Shown: in pieces, positions 9,941 to 25,660 of the stretch | Layout: every line of letters starts with the position of its first letter | Position numbering within the stretch: position 1 is the stretch's first letter | Source: Paulinella micropora | Taxonomy: Eukaryota; Cercozoa; Imbricatea; Euglyphida | Direction: 5' to 3' | Length of the DNA: 28,872 nucleotides | Assembly (NCBI GenBank): GCA_009731375.1 | Contig: BJOX01000192.1 | Location: 515,701 to 544,572, forward strand | Made by a program: the position numbers and the translations under genes | The notes under the pieces: generated by a model | Told to the model about the DNA's origin: nothing | Databases searched by the model: none | What the model saw: the letters and a program-made list of their open reading frames with translations, nothing else

Positions 9941-12900
9941 AGACTCTGGCTCCTGCTCTGACTCTGGCTCTGGCTCGTCAGCTGAAGGCGCGTCGACTTC
10001 ATCTTTCATCTCCTTGTTGTCGTCTTCTTCCAGGCCGCAAGAGCATATTTGAGAATGCTCCCAAACCAGATCAATGAGCTTCTTCTTGACAAATTGCTTG
10101 CGGTCTTTGTCCTGGGTGGCGACACCGTGCTCGCGTAGCCACAACTTGAGCTCCTTCATGACCATGTGGCTTGCTGCGAAGGTCTCCTTGTTCTGAGAGA
10201 TACGAAGAAGATGAGTAACCTTGCGCCACGGTGCGCTTGCGCTCGCGAATGCGATGTCTTGCGCTTGCTTCTCCTCAGGCGTCAGCTCTTGAGCACCCCG
10301 CCATGGAGGATGGGCGGGCGGGTTCCCATCGTTGACGAAGTAGGTCCGTGGCAGGTTCTTGAGCTCTTCCTTAGTGAGACTATGCAGAGCCTGTATCTTC
10401 TCTTTTCGCTGAGGCGGTAGCTCCAACCAATTCGTTGGCAGTTCGTCGAGGACGCGAAGATCAATACGCCAAATCTTGCCGCTGGCGTCTACGCACTCCA
10501 TATGGGCTGGTCGGCCAGGGAGGTCACCTTCGCCGTATGCTCCATCGAAGTGCAATTGTGTCAAGTTGCGTGCTTCCAGCATCTCTTCGATCCATGCACG
10601 CTCTTCGGGCCCACAGTACTTTCTGGCGAGAGCGCGGATGTCCTTCTTGAGCCTCGGGGTGACAAAAGCGCCAACAGGGAGCTTCGGGGGCAAATCCCCC
10701 TCTGTACATACACACAATGATTACCGATCAACGGGAGCAACGGTCTTACCAGGACGCTTCAAGATCTTGATGGGCTCACCATTTGGATCATCATTTACGC
10801 CATGCCACTCCCCCTGCGCCGCGCCCCAGGTCTTGACCTCCGAAGTTGGAAGCGCGCCTTCCTCTCGCTTCCGCGTTCGCCATGCCAAAGGCCTGTTGTA
10901 GTTCTTGAGTTTTTTGTTGACACATGGGCTGAAGTACGTGGTCCAATCGTAGTTGCAGGTAAGCAAAAGGATAGTGTACCGTTCCCTCTTGGTTTTAAAT
11001 GCCAAAAGGAGCTTGCAAAGGGCCTGAGCAAGATTGGTAGTCATGAAAGAAGAGTTCCAACCCAGTTGCATCACACGAAAATCTTGGTCGTCTCCATTAT
11101 GACCGTGGCCCTTCACCATCCGATTGTGCTCGGCCTCTCCGGACACATCCCTGTCAACGAGGTGCGACCCAAAACAAGGCATTTCCCACGCCGTATTGTC
11201 TCCAGCACCGTCGTCCTCCAGAAACAACTTCCACGCAGACATAGTCTCCGGCCTCCACAGCGACCAATGGATGATCGCAGCAAGCATAGTGATGTTGCTG
11301 TTAATGCCCTTGTCGATGGTACCCTCCAAGTACGCAAAAATAAAATGCGTATCATTGGTGTAGACTGTCGTCATTCCCACACACAGGCGGAAGACCATTT
11401 TCCCTTTAAAATCCTTCGCGGCCCGGCGACAAGACGGGATTCTGACAGGCGGTTTCATATCGGAAGAAATCACGATGGAAAACATATCGCTAGGTGCGCC
11501 TTTCTTCCGCTTCATGGAAGCGACTCTGCAGCTTCTATGAGTCTACAAACACATAATCCAGATGAGTTGTTGACGGCCAAGACAGTGGTCAATAGACCCG
11601 GTGGTGAAGCTGATTGCGGCGTTTCCAGTCCTTTGCCTCCTCCTCAGTGCGGAAGCCCCTGGAATGCTCGGCGACGAGGTCCGTGCATATGTCATCCTTT
11701 GAGAAGTCACCATCTAAACAGAACAGTACATACAATCATTTCTCTGCGCAGATCGAAACGATTGCAATCTTAGTACCTCGAACAAACGACACGTTCTTGT
11801 ATTCAGTCCTCCATATCTTGTTGATTGTCTTATCGTTTGGAGGACGATCCGGATCGACACGCAAAACAGAACCGGAAGTCAACCGCTTGCACGCCTCACG
11901 CCAATGTTCGCGAACGTATTCCTGAACACCAGCGTCTCGAGCCATCTCTTGCAACTTCCATATACCATCAGAGGTGATTTCGGGATCAATAGCAAACCGC
12001 TCACAAAGTAAGACTGACACGAGGTCAGTAACTTCAGCTTGTGTAGAAGGAGCCTTGAGGTACACTTTGGTCTCGTTAGCCAGAAGCTTCCTTGCCTGGC
12101 TAGTACCCTATCTCCAATGCCGTGAATCCGTTGCCATGCATCCTTACAGATTGGCTCAGTCTGGTAATAGTACTGGAAGTGGCAGCCAGGTTTCTGCATA
12201 GCTTGCAGCTGATTAGCGACCCAGCTGTATAGCTCCCGCAAGGAACAGTAATGCGAGATGCTTCTCTCTTCAAGCTAGCCCCCGAAGATGATCTGAAGAG
12301 CTCGTTAACAGTACTGTCCAAAAGTTGTTGCTTCTTCTCTGTTGTGATACAGAGCGTCTTTGATCGTGGTGGTGGCATGTCTGACAATGAACGAATCAAA
12401 ACCTGCTTCTCAGGTAAGGACAGCGAGCGTGATTGCTCGAGAAGCGGTTGCTGTGCAGGAGGTACGATGAAGTACAGATGGATGCCATCTGCAAGGTCGA
12501 ATGTCCAGACTGGAATTCTCTCCCTGTTGCTTAACGCTTCCTTCAACCAATCAGGATGCGCGTCACTTGGGCTGGTTGTCACTACGAGAGCGTCGTTCTG
12601 ACTGTAGGAGAGCAAAATTTCATGATCTCTGCGGACGTCACTCGTCAGAGTAACCACTAGCTGCTTCTTGCTGATCTTGGCGTTGTGAGCTCTGGACGTA
12701 GATCCGTCGTTGAAGCCAGCGGAAGAGCTATTGATTAAATGCATTGGGTTTCGGCTGTCTGGACCAAGCAAAGTGATTGGCTGCATCCCGATGCTCAGGC
12801 CACGATCGAGTCTCATTGTGAAGTGTTGTGAGAATGCATCGTTGGTGGCAGGCCCGATAGGGATACTTCCAGAACGCATCTCCCCTAATGTGAAGCTGGC

Positions 12901-13027
12901 TGGCAGCACGCCTGCGTCGACAAATAGACCGCAGGTGGGCGGGCGGCTCTTTGCTCCTGCCAGCAATCCTACGTAAACGGGTGCCCTCCTGGCACGTACG
13001 TGCCCGGGCAGCATCCTGGTCTTAGAC
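9028..13027 (-). CDS. SET-domain and DDE (DUF7869-like) transposase with RanBP2 zinc fingers
   Basis: Seven visible exons, 5' to 3': 13027-11777, 11713-11598, 11542-10750, 10701-9940, 9882-9835, 9784-9404, 9341-9028 (stop TAG). All junctions are GT-AG and phases agree throughout; the introns are 48-63 bp. About 1,220 codons are visible; the true start is not seen, because the first exon opens at a TTCTTCTAG acceptor next to a (TTC)n tract. Domain order: SET-like, a segment with PICKDAWQRIHGIGDR typical of the region before DUF7869, the DDE-like core, a charged domain, an acidic linker, Arg/Gly-rich blocks and two RanBP2-type zinc fingers. Two single-base deletions near 12240 and 12090 are needed to keep the frame; with them the whole coding length is a multiple of three. 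They may be assembly errors or real inactivation. The likely role is transposase of the surrounding element. SET and zinc finger motifs are visible; the DUF7869 name is from recalled family patterns. Confidence 0.72.
10750..11542 (-). other. Exon with DDE-type transposase core (DUF7869-like)
   Basis: Numbering from the Met at 11515. Candidate catalytic acids are D19 (SSDM, at the place of the usual DGM), D101/D102 (LEDDGAGDN, at the place of QxDNxxxEN) and D142/D143 after GHGH (136-139), at the place of GHTHxDID. The linking segments also follow the family layout: a KMVFRLCVG strand, then a GINSNITMLAA helix. The family is a transposase-like RNase H fold abundant in eukaryotic repeats. The residue order is seen; the assignment is from pattern memory and needs a profile search. 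Confidence 0.6.
11777..13027 (-). other. Exon with SET methyltransferase-like domain and pre-DDE region
   Basis: Numbering from the Met at 13014. Residues about 12-140 match the SET layout: CGLFVDAG (28-35) for the GxGLF N-terminal motif, FTMRLDRG (65-72) for the central strand, HLINSS (92-97) for the RFINHS motif, AHN (109-111) for the Asn pairing with the NHxC-type loop, and DVRRDHEILLSYS (126-138) for the [D/E]hxxGEELxxDY motif with its Tyr. SET proteins methylate lysines using S-adenosylmethionine; whether this copy is active is unknown, since the His of NHS is Ser here. The 3' part carries the transposase-type segment CKDAWQRIHGIG and a helical region, but only after frame changes near 12240 and 12090. 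Confidence 0.68.
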
Positions 13028-13031
13028 CTAG

Positions 13032-13048
13032 AAGAAGAAGAAGAAGAA

Positions 13049-13079
<31 letters not shown>

Positions 13080-13190
13080 AAGAAGAAGAAGAAGAAGAAG
13101 AAGAAGAAGAAGAAGAAGAAGAAGAAGAAGAAGAAGAAGAAGAAGAAGAAGAAGAAGAAGAAGAAGAAGAAGAGAAAGAAAGAAAGAAAG
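13032..13190 (-). repeat. (TTC)n tract abutting a transposase 3' splice site
   Basis: GAA repeats on the plus strand are TTC on the transposase coding strand and end directly in TTCTTCTAG, the acceptor of the first visible exon. A GAAA block (13175-13225) lies upstream of it. Confidence 0.9.
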
Positions 13191-13273
13191 AAAGAAAAGA
13201 AAAGAAATGAAAGAAAGAAAGATTTCATACAAAATGAAAGATTATTTATTTATTTACGGGATAGTCACGTGAG

Positions 13274-14021
<748 letters not shown>

Positions 14022-14059
14022 GGGGATGGATCCATCACTGAGTGGAGTGTGGGAAATTT

Positions 14060-14194
14060 GGTGCATGGTTATTTCAAAGTAAAAACAAACACACACCAAA
14101 ATATTGTCGTTCCGGCTCAAGTCAGACGATAGAAAGAGCAGGAAACATAAAATCATTTCAAAATATCTTGTTTTGACTTCAAGCGCTGTGCACC
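14060..14194. mobile_element. Foldback element, copy 1 (GGTGCA...TGCACC)
   Basis: Bounded by TTTGGTGCA and TGCACCAAG. The centre has TTCCGGCTCAAGTCAGACGA, then a decayed GAGCAGGAAAC that can still partly pair. Same family as 14393-14527 and 14731-14865. Confidence 0.7.
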
Positions 14195-14392
14195 AAGTTT
14201 GTCAAACAATTCAAATATGTGTAGAAAAAATGCATGTGTTATCACACACAGAAACTGAAATATTTAGATACTTATTTCATACAAAATGAAAGATCATGTA
14301 TTGTAAACACAATCATAGTAGATTAAATGTTTTTATCAAGCACGCAGCAGATATACTGCTTCAAAAAAACAACCGTGCGGAGGAGAAAATTT

Positions 14393-14527
14393 GGTGCATA
14401 GTTATTTCAAAATAAAAACAAACACACACAAAAGTATTATCGTTCCGGCTCAAGTCAGACGATAGAAAGAGCCGGAAACATAAAATCATTTCAAAATACA
14501 TTGTTTTGACTTGAAGAGCTCTGCACC
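14393..14527. mobile_element. Foldback element, copy 2
   Basis: Near-duplicate of copy 1, also 135 bp, with TTTGGTGCA at the left, TGCACCAAG at the right and a well-paired centre (TTCCGGCTC against GAGCCGGAA around the loop AAGTCAGACGATAGAAA). Confidence 0.72.
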
Positions 14528-14730
14528 AAGTTTTGTAGAATCTCCCAGCAACGGGAAAAAATGACATGGTTCACCTGCAGGAACAGAACAGTTGGGAGCA
14601 ATGAATTGTATAGATAACCAAAGGTAACACACAAATATGAAAGCACAAATGTTTCCAAAGCCTATTTTTAGCGCGCTACATAGATGGATGCACCCATTCA
14701 AAACCGACCAAGGATTTTTTGTCGGAATTT

Positions 14731-14865
14731 GGTGCAGAGAATTCTCTATGAAACAAGTGAGATTGAACAGGAAAATACGTTTCCGGCTCAAGTCAGACGT
14801 TGGAAGGAGCCGGAAACGTATTTTCCTTTTCAATCTCACTTGTTTCATAGAGAATTCTCTGCACC
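14731..14865. mobile_element. Foldback element, copy 3: near-perfect 59-bp hairpin
   Basis: Arms 14731-14789 and 14807-14865 are reverse complements with a single mismatch (AACAGG versus AAAAGG) around a 17-nt loop AAGTCAGACGTTGGAAG. The family core TTCCGGCTC/GAGCCGGAA is kept, but the rest of each arm is unlike copies 1 and 2. Total length is again 135 bp. It could be a MITE or snapback element, or a small-RNA hairpin precursor. Confidence 0.85.
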
Positions 14866-14868
14866 ATA

Positions 14869-14917
14869 ATGGCGTCCCAAGCACCACTTCGCACTCGAAA
14901 AAAGCCCTCGAAAAAAG
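14869..14917 (+). CDS. Candidate first coding exon, basic N-terminus
   Basis: ATG four bases after the hairpin arm opens MASQAPLRTRKKPSKK and meets a GTATT donor at the start of the (ATT)n tract, phase 1. It could be an upstream exon of the second transposon gene, but I found no acceptor that joins it in phase to the frame at 16758, and part of the region between is a gap. No family recognised. Confidence 0.25.
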
Positions 14918-15324
<407 letters not shown>

Positions 15325-15325
<1 letters not shown>

Positions 15326-15467
15326 GCCCTGTCGCCAGTTCGATTCCCGTCGGTGCCACCAGTATTTTCATTGAACATACCGGTCTATTTCTGGACCAGT
15401 ATTTTCATTGAACATACCGGCCCGTCTGGAAGTGTTGGAACTGCCCTTGCGGGGGTGTCATTAGAGC
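15325..15467 (+). mobile_element. tRNA-derived SINE-like element, copy 1 (5' truncated)
   Basis: Starts at GCCCTGTCGCCAG and keeps the B-box-like AGTTCGATTCC, but lacks the A-box half found in the other copies. The body carries two tandem copies of a segment with CCAGTATTTTCATTGAACAT and CCGTCTGGAAGTGTTGGAAC, then GGGGGTGTCATTAGAGC, and runs into the gap. The junction with (ATT)n is exact. Confidence 0.75.
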
Positions 15468-16226
15468 NNNNNNNNNNNNNNNNNNNNNNNNNNNNNNNNN
15501 NNNNNNNNNNNNNNNNNNNNNNNNNNNNNNNNNNNNNNNNNNNNNNNNNNNNNNNNNNNNNNNNNNNNNNNNNNNNNNNNNNNNNNNNNNNNNNNNNNNN
15601 NNNNNNNNNNNNNNNNNNNNNNNNNNNNNNNNNNNNNNNNNNNNNNNNNNNNNNNNNNNNNNNNNNNNNNNNNNNNNNNNNNNNNNNNNNNNNNNNNNNN
15701 NNNNNNNNNNNNNNNNNNNNNNNNNNNNNNNNNNNNNNNNNNNNNNNNNNNNNNNNNNNNNNNNNNNNNNNNNNNNNNNNNNNNNNNNNNNNNNNNNNNN
15801 NNNNNNNNNNNNNNNNNNNNNNNNNNNNNNNNNNNNNNNNNNNNNNNNNNNNNNNNNNNNNNNNNNNNNNNNNNNNNNNNNNNNNNNNNNNNNNNNNNNN
15901 NNNNNNNNNNNNNNNNNNNNNNNNNNNNNNNNNNNNNNNNNNNNNNNNNNNNNNNNNNNNNNNNNNNNNNNNNNNNNNNNNNNNNNNNNNNNNNNNNNNN
16001 NNNNNNNNNNNNNNNNNNNNNNNNNNNNNNNNNNNNNNNNNNNNNNNNNNNNNNNNNNNNNNNNNNNNNNNNNNNNNNNNNNNNNNNNNNNNNNNNNNNN
16101 NNNNNNNNNNNNNNNNNNNNNNNNNNNNNNNNNNNNNNNNNNNNNNNNNNNNNNNNNNNNNNNNNNNNNNNNNNNNNNNNNNNNNNNNNNNNNNNNNNNN
16201 NNNNNNNNNNNNNNNNNNNNNNNNNN
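15468..16226. other. Assembly gap (759 N)
   Basis: Lies between a SINE-like body and an ATTTT tract; it may hide more repeat or upstream exons of the second gene. Confidence 0.98.
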
Positions 16227-16453
<227 letters not shown>

Positions 16454-16456
16454 ATT

Positions 16457-16612
16457 GGCACCGCGATAGCCCAGTGGTTAAGGTCTACCATCTGGGACCT
16501 GTCGCCAGTTCGATTCCCGTCGGGGCGAGTATTTTCAAAGGATATTTTCTTTGAAAATAATGGTCTGTCTGGAAGGCTTGGAGCTGCCTTGCGGGGGTGT
16601 CAGTAGAGCCTA
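16457..16612 (+). mobile_element. tRNA-derived SINE-like element, copy 2 (full head)
   Basis: Head GGCACCGCGATAGCCCAGTGG has an A-box-like TAGCCCAGTGG, and a B-box-like AGTTCGATTCC lies at 16507-16517. With the consensus of the three copies, the ends can pair like an acceptor stem (GGCACCG with CGGTGCC, followed by ACCA in copies 1 and 3). The body ends GGGGGTGTCAGTAGAGC. It lies about 145 bp upstream of the second gene's ATG. Confidence 0.78.
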
Positions 16613-16757
16613 TCGTCAATTCTTCGTCGCGGTGACTCGACAAGTCGACCGTTGCGTTTGTTTGAAAAACACCTAGTGACCCCGCCTTCCTTCTCCCAGC
16701 TCCCAAGAGGTGTTCAAGTTGTCTGAAGCAGTTTGCTTCCCATCGCCTCTGAACGCC

Positions 16758-21975
<5,218 letters not shown>

Positions 21976-22208
21976 TGGAACAGGCATGTTTTGTTTATTA
22001 TTCATCGTGTATATTTCAATTTGCTTGTGCATTTCTGTCAATGATTCTCGCATTCCGTCCTCTGTTTGAGTAGGTTGAAGTTAGAATTGTCCGTGGCCAT
22101 GGCGGCTGGCTAGCTATTGCTTGCGTTACGTTACTTTAGCCAGATCAATTCTAAATCTTAAGTGTGCACACTTAAAATCTTCTAAGTATTAGCAGATGAA
22201 AACTAAGA
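21976..22208. other. 3' flank of the second gene, with an 18-bp palindrome
   Basis: No gene. A perfect palindrome TTAAGTGTGCACACTTAA lies at 22158-22175. A segment TTACTTTAGCCAGATC near 22131 resembles one near 8872. Confidence 0.5.
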
Positions 22209-22456
22209 GTGCGCTTGCGCCGCAATGTGCGTGGCTGTTTGATGCTGTTTCGGACTTTGGTCAGAGGCGCCGTGTCTTAGTATCATTCCAAGCCGTGTTT
22301 TGTGAGTTTTTGTCTATGTCAGAACTCATCTTAGGAAGTCCTCAAATATTAGTAATTATTGCGTAAAACAGTGAGAGTAAAAAATGCTGCACTGTTTGCG
22401 TGTGTTTCAGTTGAAATTCAGCACATTTGACACCAAATGACTTGAAAAAAGCAGCT

Positions 22457-22463
22457 TTTTATA
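22457..22463 (-). promoter_or_regulatory. TATA-box-like site in the right TIR, reading inward
   Basis: Minus-strand TATAAAA, mirror copy of the site at 8534-8540. Function inferred only. Confidence 0.3.
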
Positions 22464-22516
22464 CTGTTCCGGACCCTTACCGACCCATGAAAAAGATTGA
22501 AGTCAAACTGAAGTAA

Positions 22517-22526
22517 AATAAATAAA
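22517..22526 (+). promoter_or_regulatory. Overlapping AATAAA signals in the right TIR
   Basis: AATAAATAAA in the orientation of the second gene, about 540 bases past its stop; mirror of 8471-8480. A plausible poly(A) signal supplied by the TIR. Confidence 0.4.
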
Positions 22527-22668
22527 AATATGTTTTAATATAATTTTTAAATGATTTTCTAGCTTCTCCGTGATTTCTGAGCATGTTTCGCAAGTCTTAG
22601 AAAAACCGGTCCAAACCTTGAAAAATTTGGGAAAAATGTACATACTACAGTTGGGCGAATCCCAAGTT

Positions 22669-22672
22669 GTAT
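22669..22672. repeat. Right copy of 4-bp target site duplication GTAT
   Basis: Identical to 8325-8328 and directly abutting the right TIR. Confidence 0.85.
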
Positions 22673-24903
22673 GGTGTTCACTGTTTCTCATCTGGTTGCA
22701 ATTTACCCGCGACCTTATCCACGGCCGTTTGGATAAACACGATACACGCAAGACAGCTTTCCAAGCCTTCAACCTGCGACGCTTCAGAAAGGAACAACTC
22801 CTCGCGTACGTCAACCGATGCATCACGCACTACGAGGCAGCACGCCTGACCGGCGTAAGCATCAGCGACGGAAACCAGATTGAAGACTTGGGCCGCATGT
22901 TGACCCCTACGGAACGCGACAAGTGGAACCAACAAGCAGATCAAGTCTTGCTCTCCTACGGTCTCGGATGGCCGCGCAACTGGACCGACCTCCTTCCTTG
23001 GGCCAGGACCCTTGACCCCAACGTCATGCCAGAATATCTTCTGGGAATGGAGATCCCGGTCCACGCGGGCACCGAAGAGCCATCTACGCGCAAGCGGGAT
23101 TACAATCGCCAGGGCCTATCGTCCACCCGTACTGATCGTCGGAGACCTCAACTGCCTCGACCAGCAAAAACGGCTACGGAAAACGCCAACCCCAATCGCC
23201 CTCCTCGGCAGAAGCGCAAGGCAGACGCCATGACTATGACCCAGACGCTCCGCCACAGAAGTCGACTCGCCCAGACAAGCGTTTGAAGACGACCCATCCG
23301 GATGAGAAGGAACACCCTAACAAGAAGAAGCCGGCACCGCGTCAGCATCTCACGGGAGCCAATACTGTGGTGATCCCTTCGAAAACGTCTATGTCTACGA
23401 CTAAGACTGACCCACCTAGCAGACCGCCAAACCAAACCAAACGTAAACCGTTTACGGGCACACTTTGCGCCAACTGCAAAGAGCATAACAACTTTTTGAA
23501 AAAGGATCAACTACCCCGACATTCGTTTGAGGAATGCAAACTCCGTCAACAACGCTGCCAAGACGAGAAGAAACACTGTGACTGGAAGCCACCAGCGGCC
23601 TCTGCTCGTAACACTCCGCGCACTTTCCACATGACCACCCGGTCTTGCTCGGCATCTCCGTTGGTGCCAACGCCTTCGCCCCTACGGATCGCGACAATCC
23701 CGACAGTGGTTACTGGATGTGATTGGGTCGCGAAACACCCCCTTAACCGCCCACCTATGGGTAAGACTACATTCACCTTGGATTCTGCCTGCAACTGCAA
23801 AGGCGTGGCCCGCCTCTCATGGGTTATGCAGCACGGGTTCACCATTCGGAAGTTACCGCCTGTAGAAGCACGCTCGTCCGTCGGCATCGACGCAGTACTC
23901 ACCGATGGCATCGAACTTTTTGTTTCCGCCGATCCTACGTCGCCACTCCATGCGATTACTATTTACGTGTCAACCCGCCTGCCCGATCGCGTAGACCTGC
24001 TCTTCGCCAACGAGGTGGCCGCTCAGATCAACTTGTCCATCGACGAGGCCCAAAGGATCAAACCAACGGACTACATCCTTCTCAAGCCCAAGGCCAGACA
24101 AATCGTTTACGAGACGGAGTTCCACCTTTTCGACACGCCGCTTCAAGTGGGCGAACGTCAGCTAGCCACCGTTAGCTACGACTTTCGTCCGGAGACTTTA
24201 GCTGAGGCGACTTCATACCCAACTTCCAAGATCAAACAAATCTTTGGGAACCTTGCCAATACACAACCGGCAGGCTCTTATGATCTTCTTTCTACGTCCC
24301 AGGCTCACCTCTATGGCCGTACAGTAAATCTCTTTATGTCAGAAAGAAAAAGACAAGGAGATAGAGGTGAGAAGAAACCAGCGGAAGCCGACGAAGAAGA
24401 AGAAGAAGAAGAACCGGAAGAGGTAGAAGAAGAAGATCCGGTCGACAAGAACGATTCTACCTACGCCCCCACCGACGAGGATGAAGATGAAGTTCAATAC
24501 CACGACAACCCTTCAGTCAAAAGGCCAAACTCCGCCATCTCCAAGAGAACTCGCCATCAGGAAAACAAACGCACCTTTTTGAAGAAACAGAAAACGCAGA
24601 CGTCCCCGGACACGTCCGATACGACTTCACCGGCGCTGTCACACTCAAGTCCTGATTTTGACGAGGTTACCCAACAAGAAAGGGTCAACGATCGCCTCGC
24701 GTGGACAGCTCTCCGACACGCTCGACGAACATCTGATTCGAAAAGCAGTCCGGCAGCACGACCCCTCGTTTTTGAATCCTCGCAGGCCGCCTCGTCGTCG
24801 GCATCATCATCGTCATCGCCGGTGATGCCATCGTTCTCTCCATCACAAGCAGCATCGTCACCGTCACAGGCGTCATCATCGTCATCGCCACTGACATTGC
24901 CAG
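22673..24903 (+). pseudogene. Gag (right part), Zn-knuckle-like and protease-like region
   Basis: The interrupted gag frame resumes after GTAT and runs as a helical capsid-like segment to about 23100, then shifts frame. The following frame, open to the gap, has a basic linker, a CCHC-like motif with a long loop (C-x2-C-x14-H-x4-C, near 23466), and a segment resembling a retropepsin near 23780: LDSACNCKG in place of the usual DSGA. The changed Gly would probably impair it. An acidic Glu run and Ser/Lys-rich sequence follow. At least one frameshift (about 23080-23140). The 10-base gap at 24904 lies between two copies of ATTGCCAG. Confidence 0.55.
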
Positions 24904-24913
24904 NNNNNNNNNN
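24904..24913. other. Assembly gap (10 N)
   Basis: Flanked by repeated ATTGCCAG, which suggests a mis-sized gap at a short duplication. Confidence 0.98.
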
Positions 24914-25660
24914 TTGATATTGCCAGCAGCTCCGGCGCCCCCACCGGCCGTCCTACCGTCCTCAGCGGCCTTTGGTCCATAAGCATCGGCCCCGGCACAA
25001 CCATTGCCGAAGCAGCTTTAAGATGCGTTGGCAGACCCTCCATCATCCCCGGTTTTACCGGTACCTTTCATGTCTGGTCGCCCACGCACGACACGAAGTA
25101 GTTCGGGTAAACAGGAACGATCCCCGTATACCCCATCTTCCTCGTCACCTTTGCCATCCAAGACAGGGACTCCACCCCGTGCTACACAACGAACTACTCG
25201 CCGACTCCAAGGACTGAGCCAAGAAGCCGAACAGGCACTACAGAGCACGTTTAGTAGTTCATCGTCTTTGTCTGGCAGCTCGCCGGTGTCGCCCCCGTCT
25301 CCTGCGTCCCAATCACCAGTAGCGAAATCACCAGCGGATACATACTCGCTTAGTCCGCTGGGTCACTTCATTACCCGGACTTGCACCTGGGTAGATCGTA
25401 AAGATATTGGACACCCGCGTGACCTATCAAACAGAAGCACGTCAACTCCATTACCGCCTACACCGAGTTCTCCCAAACGTGAACAATTCGTAGAAGTTGA
25501 CACATGGCCACCTGCTGAGTGCAATGGTTTCGAAGGATTCACTACACGCCCAGGGGAGCGAATGCGTAAGGAAGCGATAATGCAAGGATCCCCGACACCG
25601 ATGCGACACTCTACATATCGCGGGAGATCTACGCCACTTACTTCCCGACGCTGGCGATGG
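24914..25660 (+). pseudogene. Ser/Pro-rich linker of the retrotransposon polyprotein
   Basis: An open frame from about 25028 to 25663 rich in Ser, Pro, Thr and Arg, with no catalytic motif. Probably a disordered linker between protease and reverse transcriptase. It ends in a stop at 25663 and the frame changes. Confidence 0.4.

Larger units (their letters stand above)
22209..22668 (-). repeat. Right terminal inverted repeat (460 bp)
   Basis: Reverse complement of 8329-8788, ending CCCAAGTT directly before GTAT. Confidence 0.95.

Noticed and set aside
10802-11773. 323-residue plus-strand open frame
   Set aside because: It is antisense to three phase-consistent transposase exons and shows no domain; it is a shadow frame.
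12251-12976. Plus-strand frames opposite the SET exon
   Set aside because: Antisense to the SET-like motifs, with no motif of their own.
16457-16530. A functional tRNA gene
   Set aside because: A and B boxes are present, but anticodon and T stems pair poorly and the unit recurs with a shared non-tRNA body, so a SINE-like element fits better.
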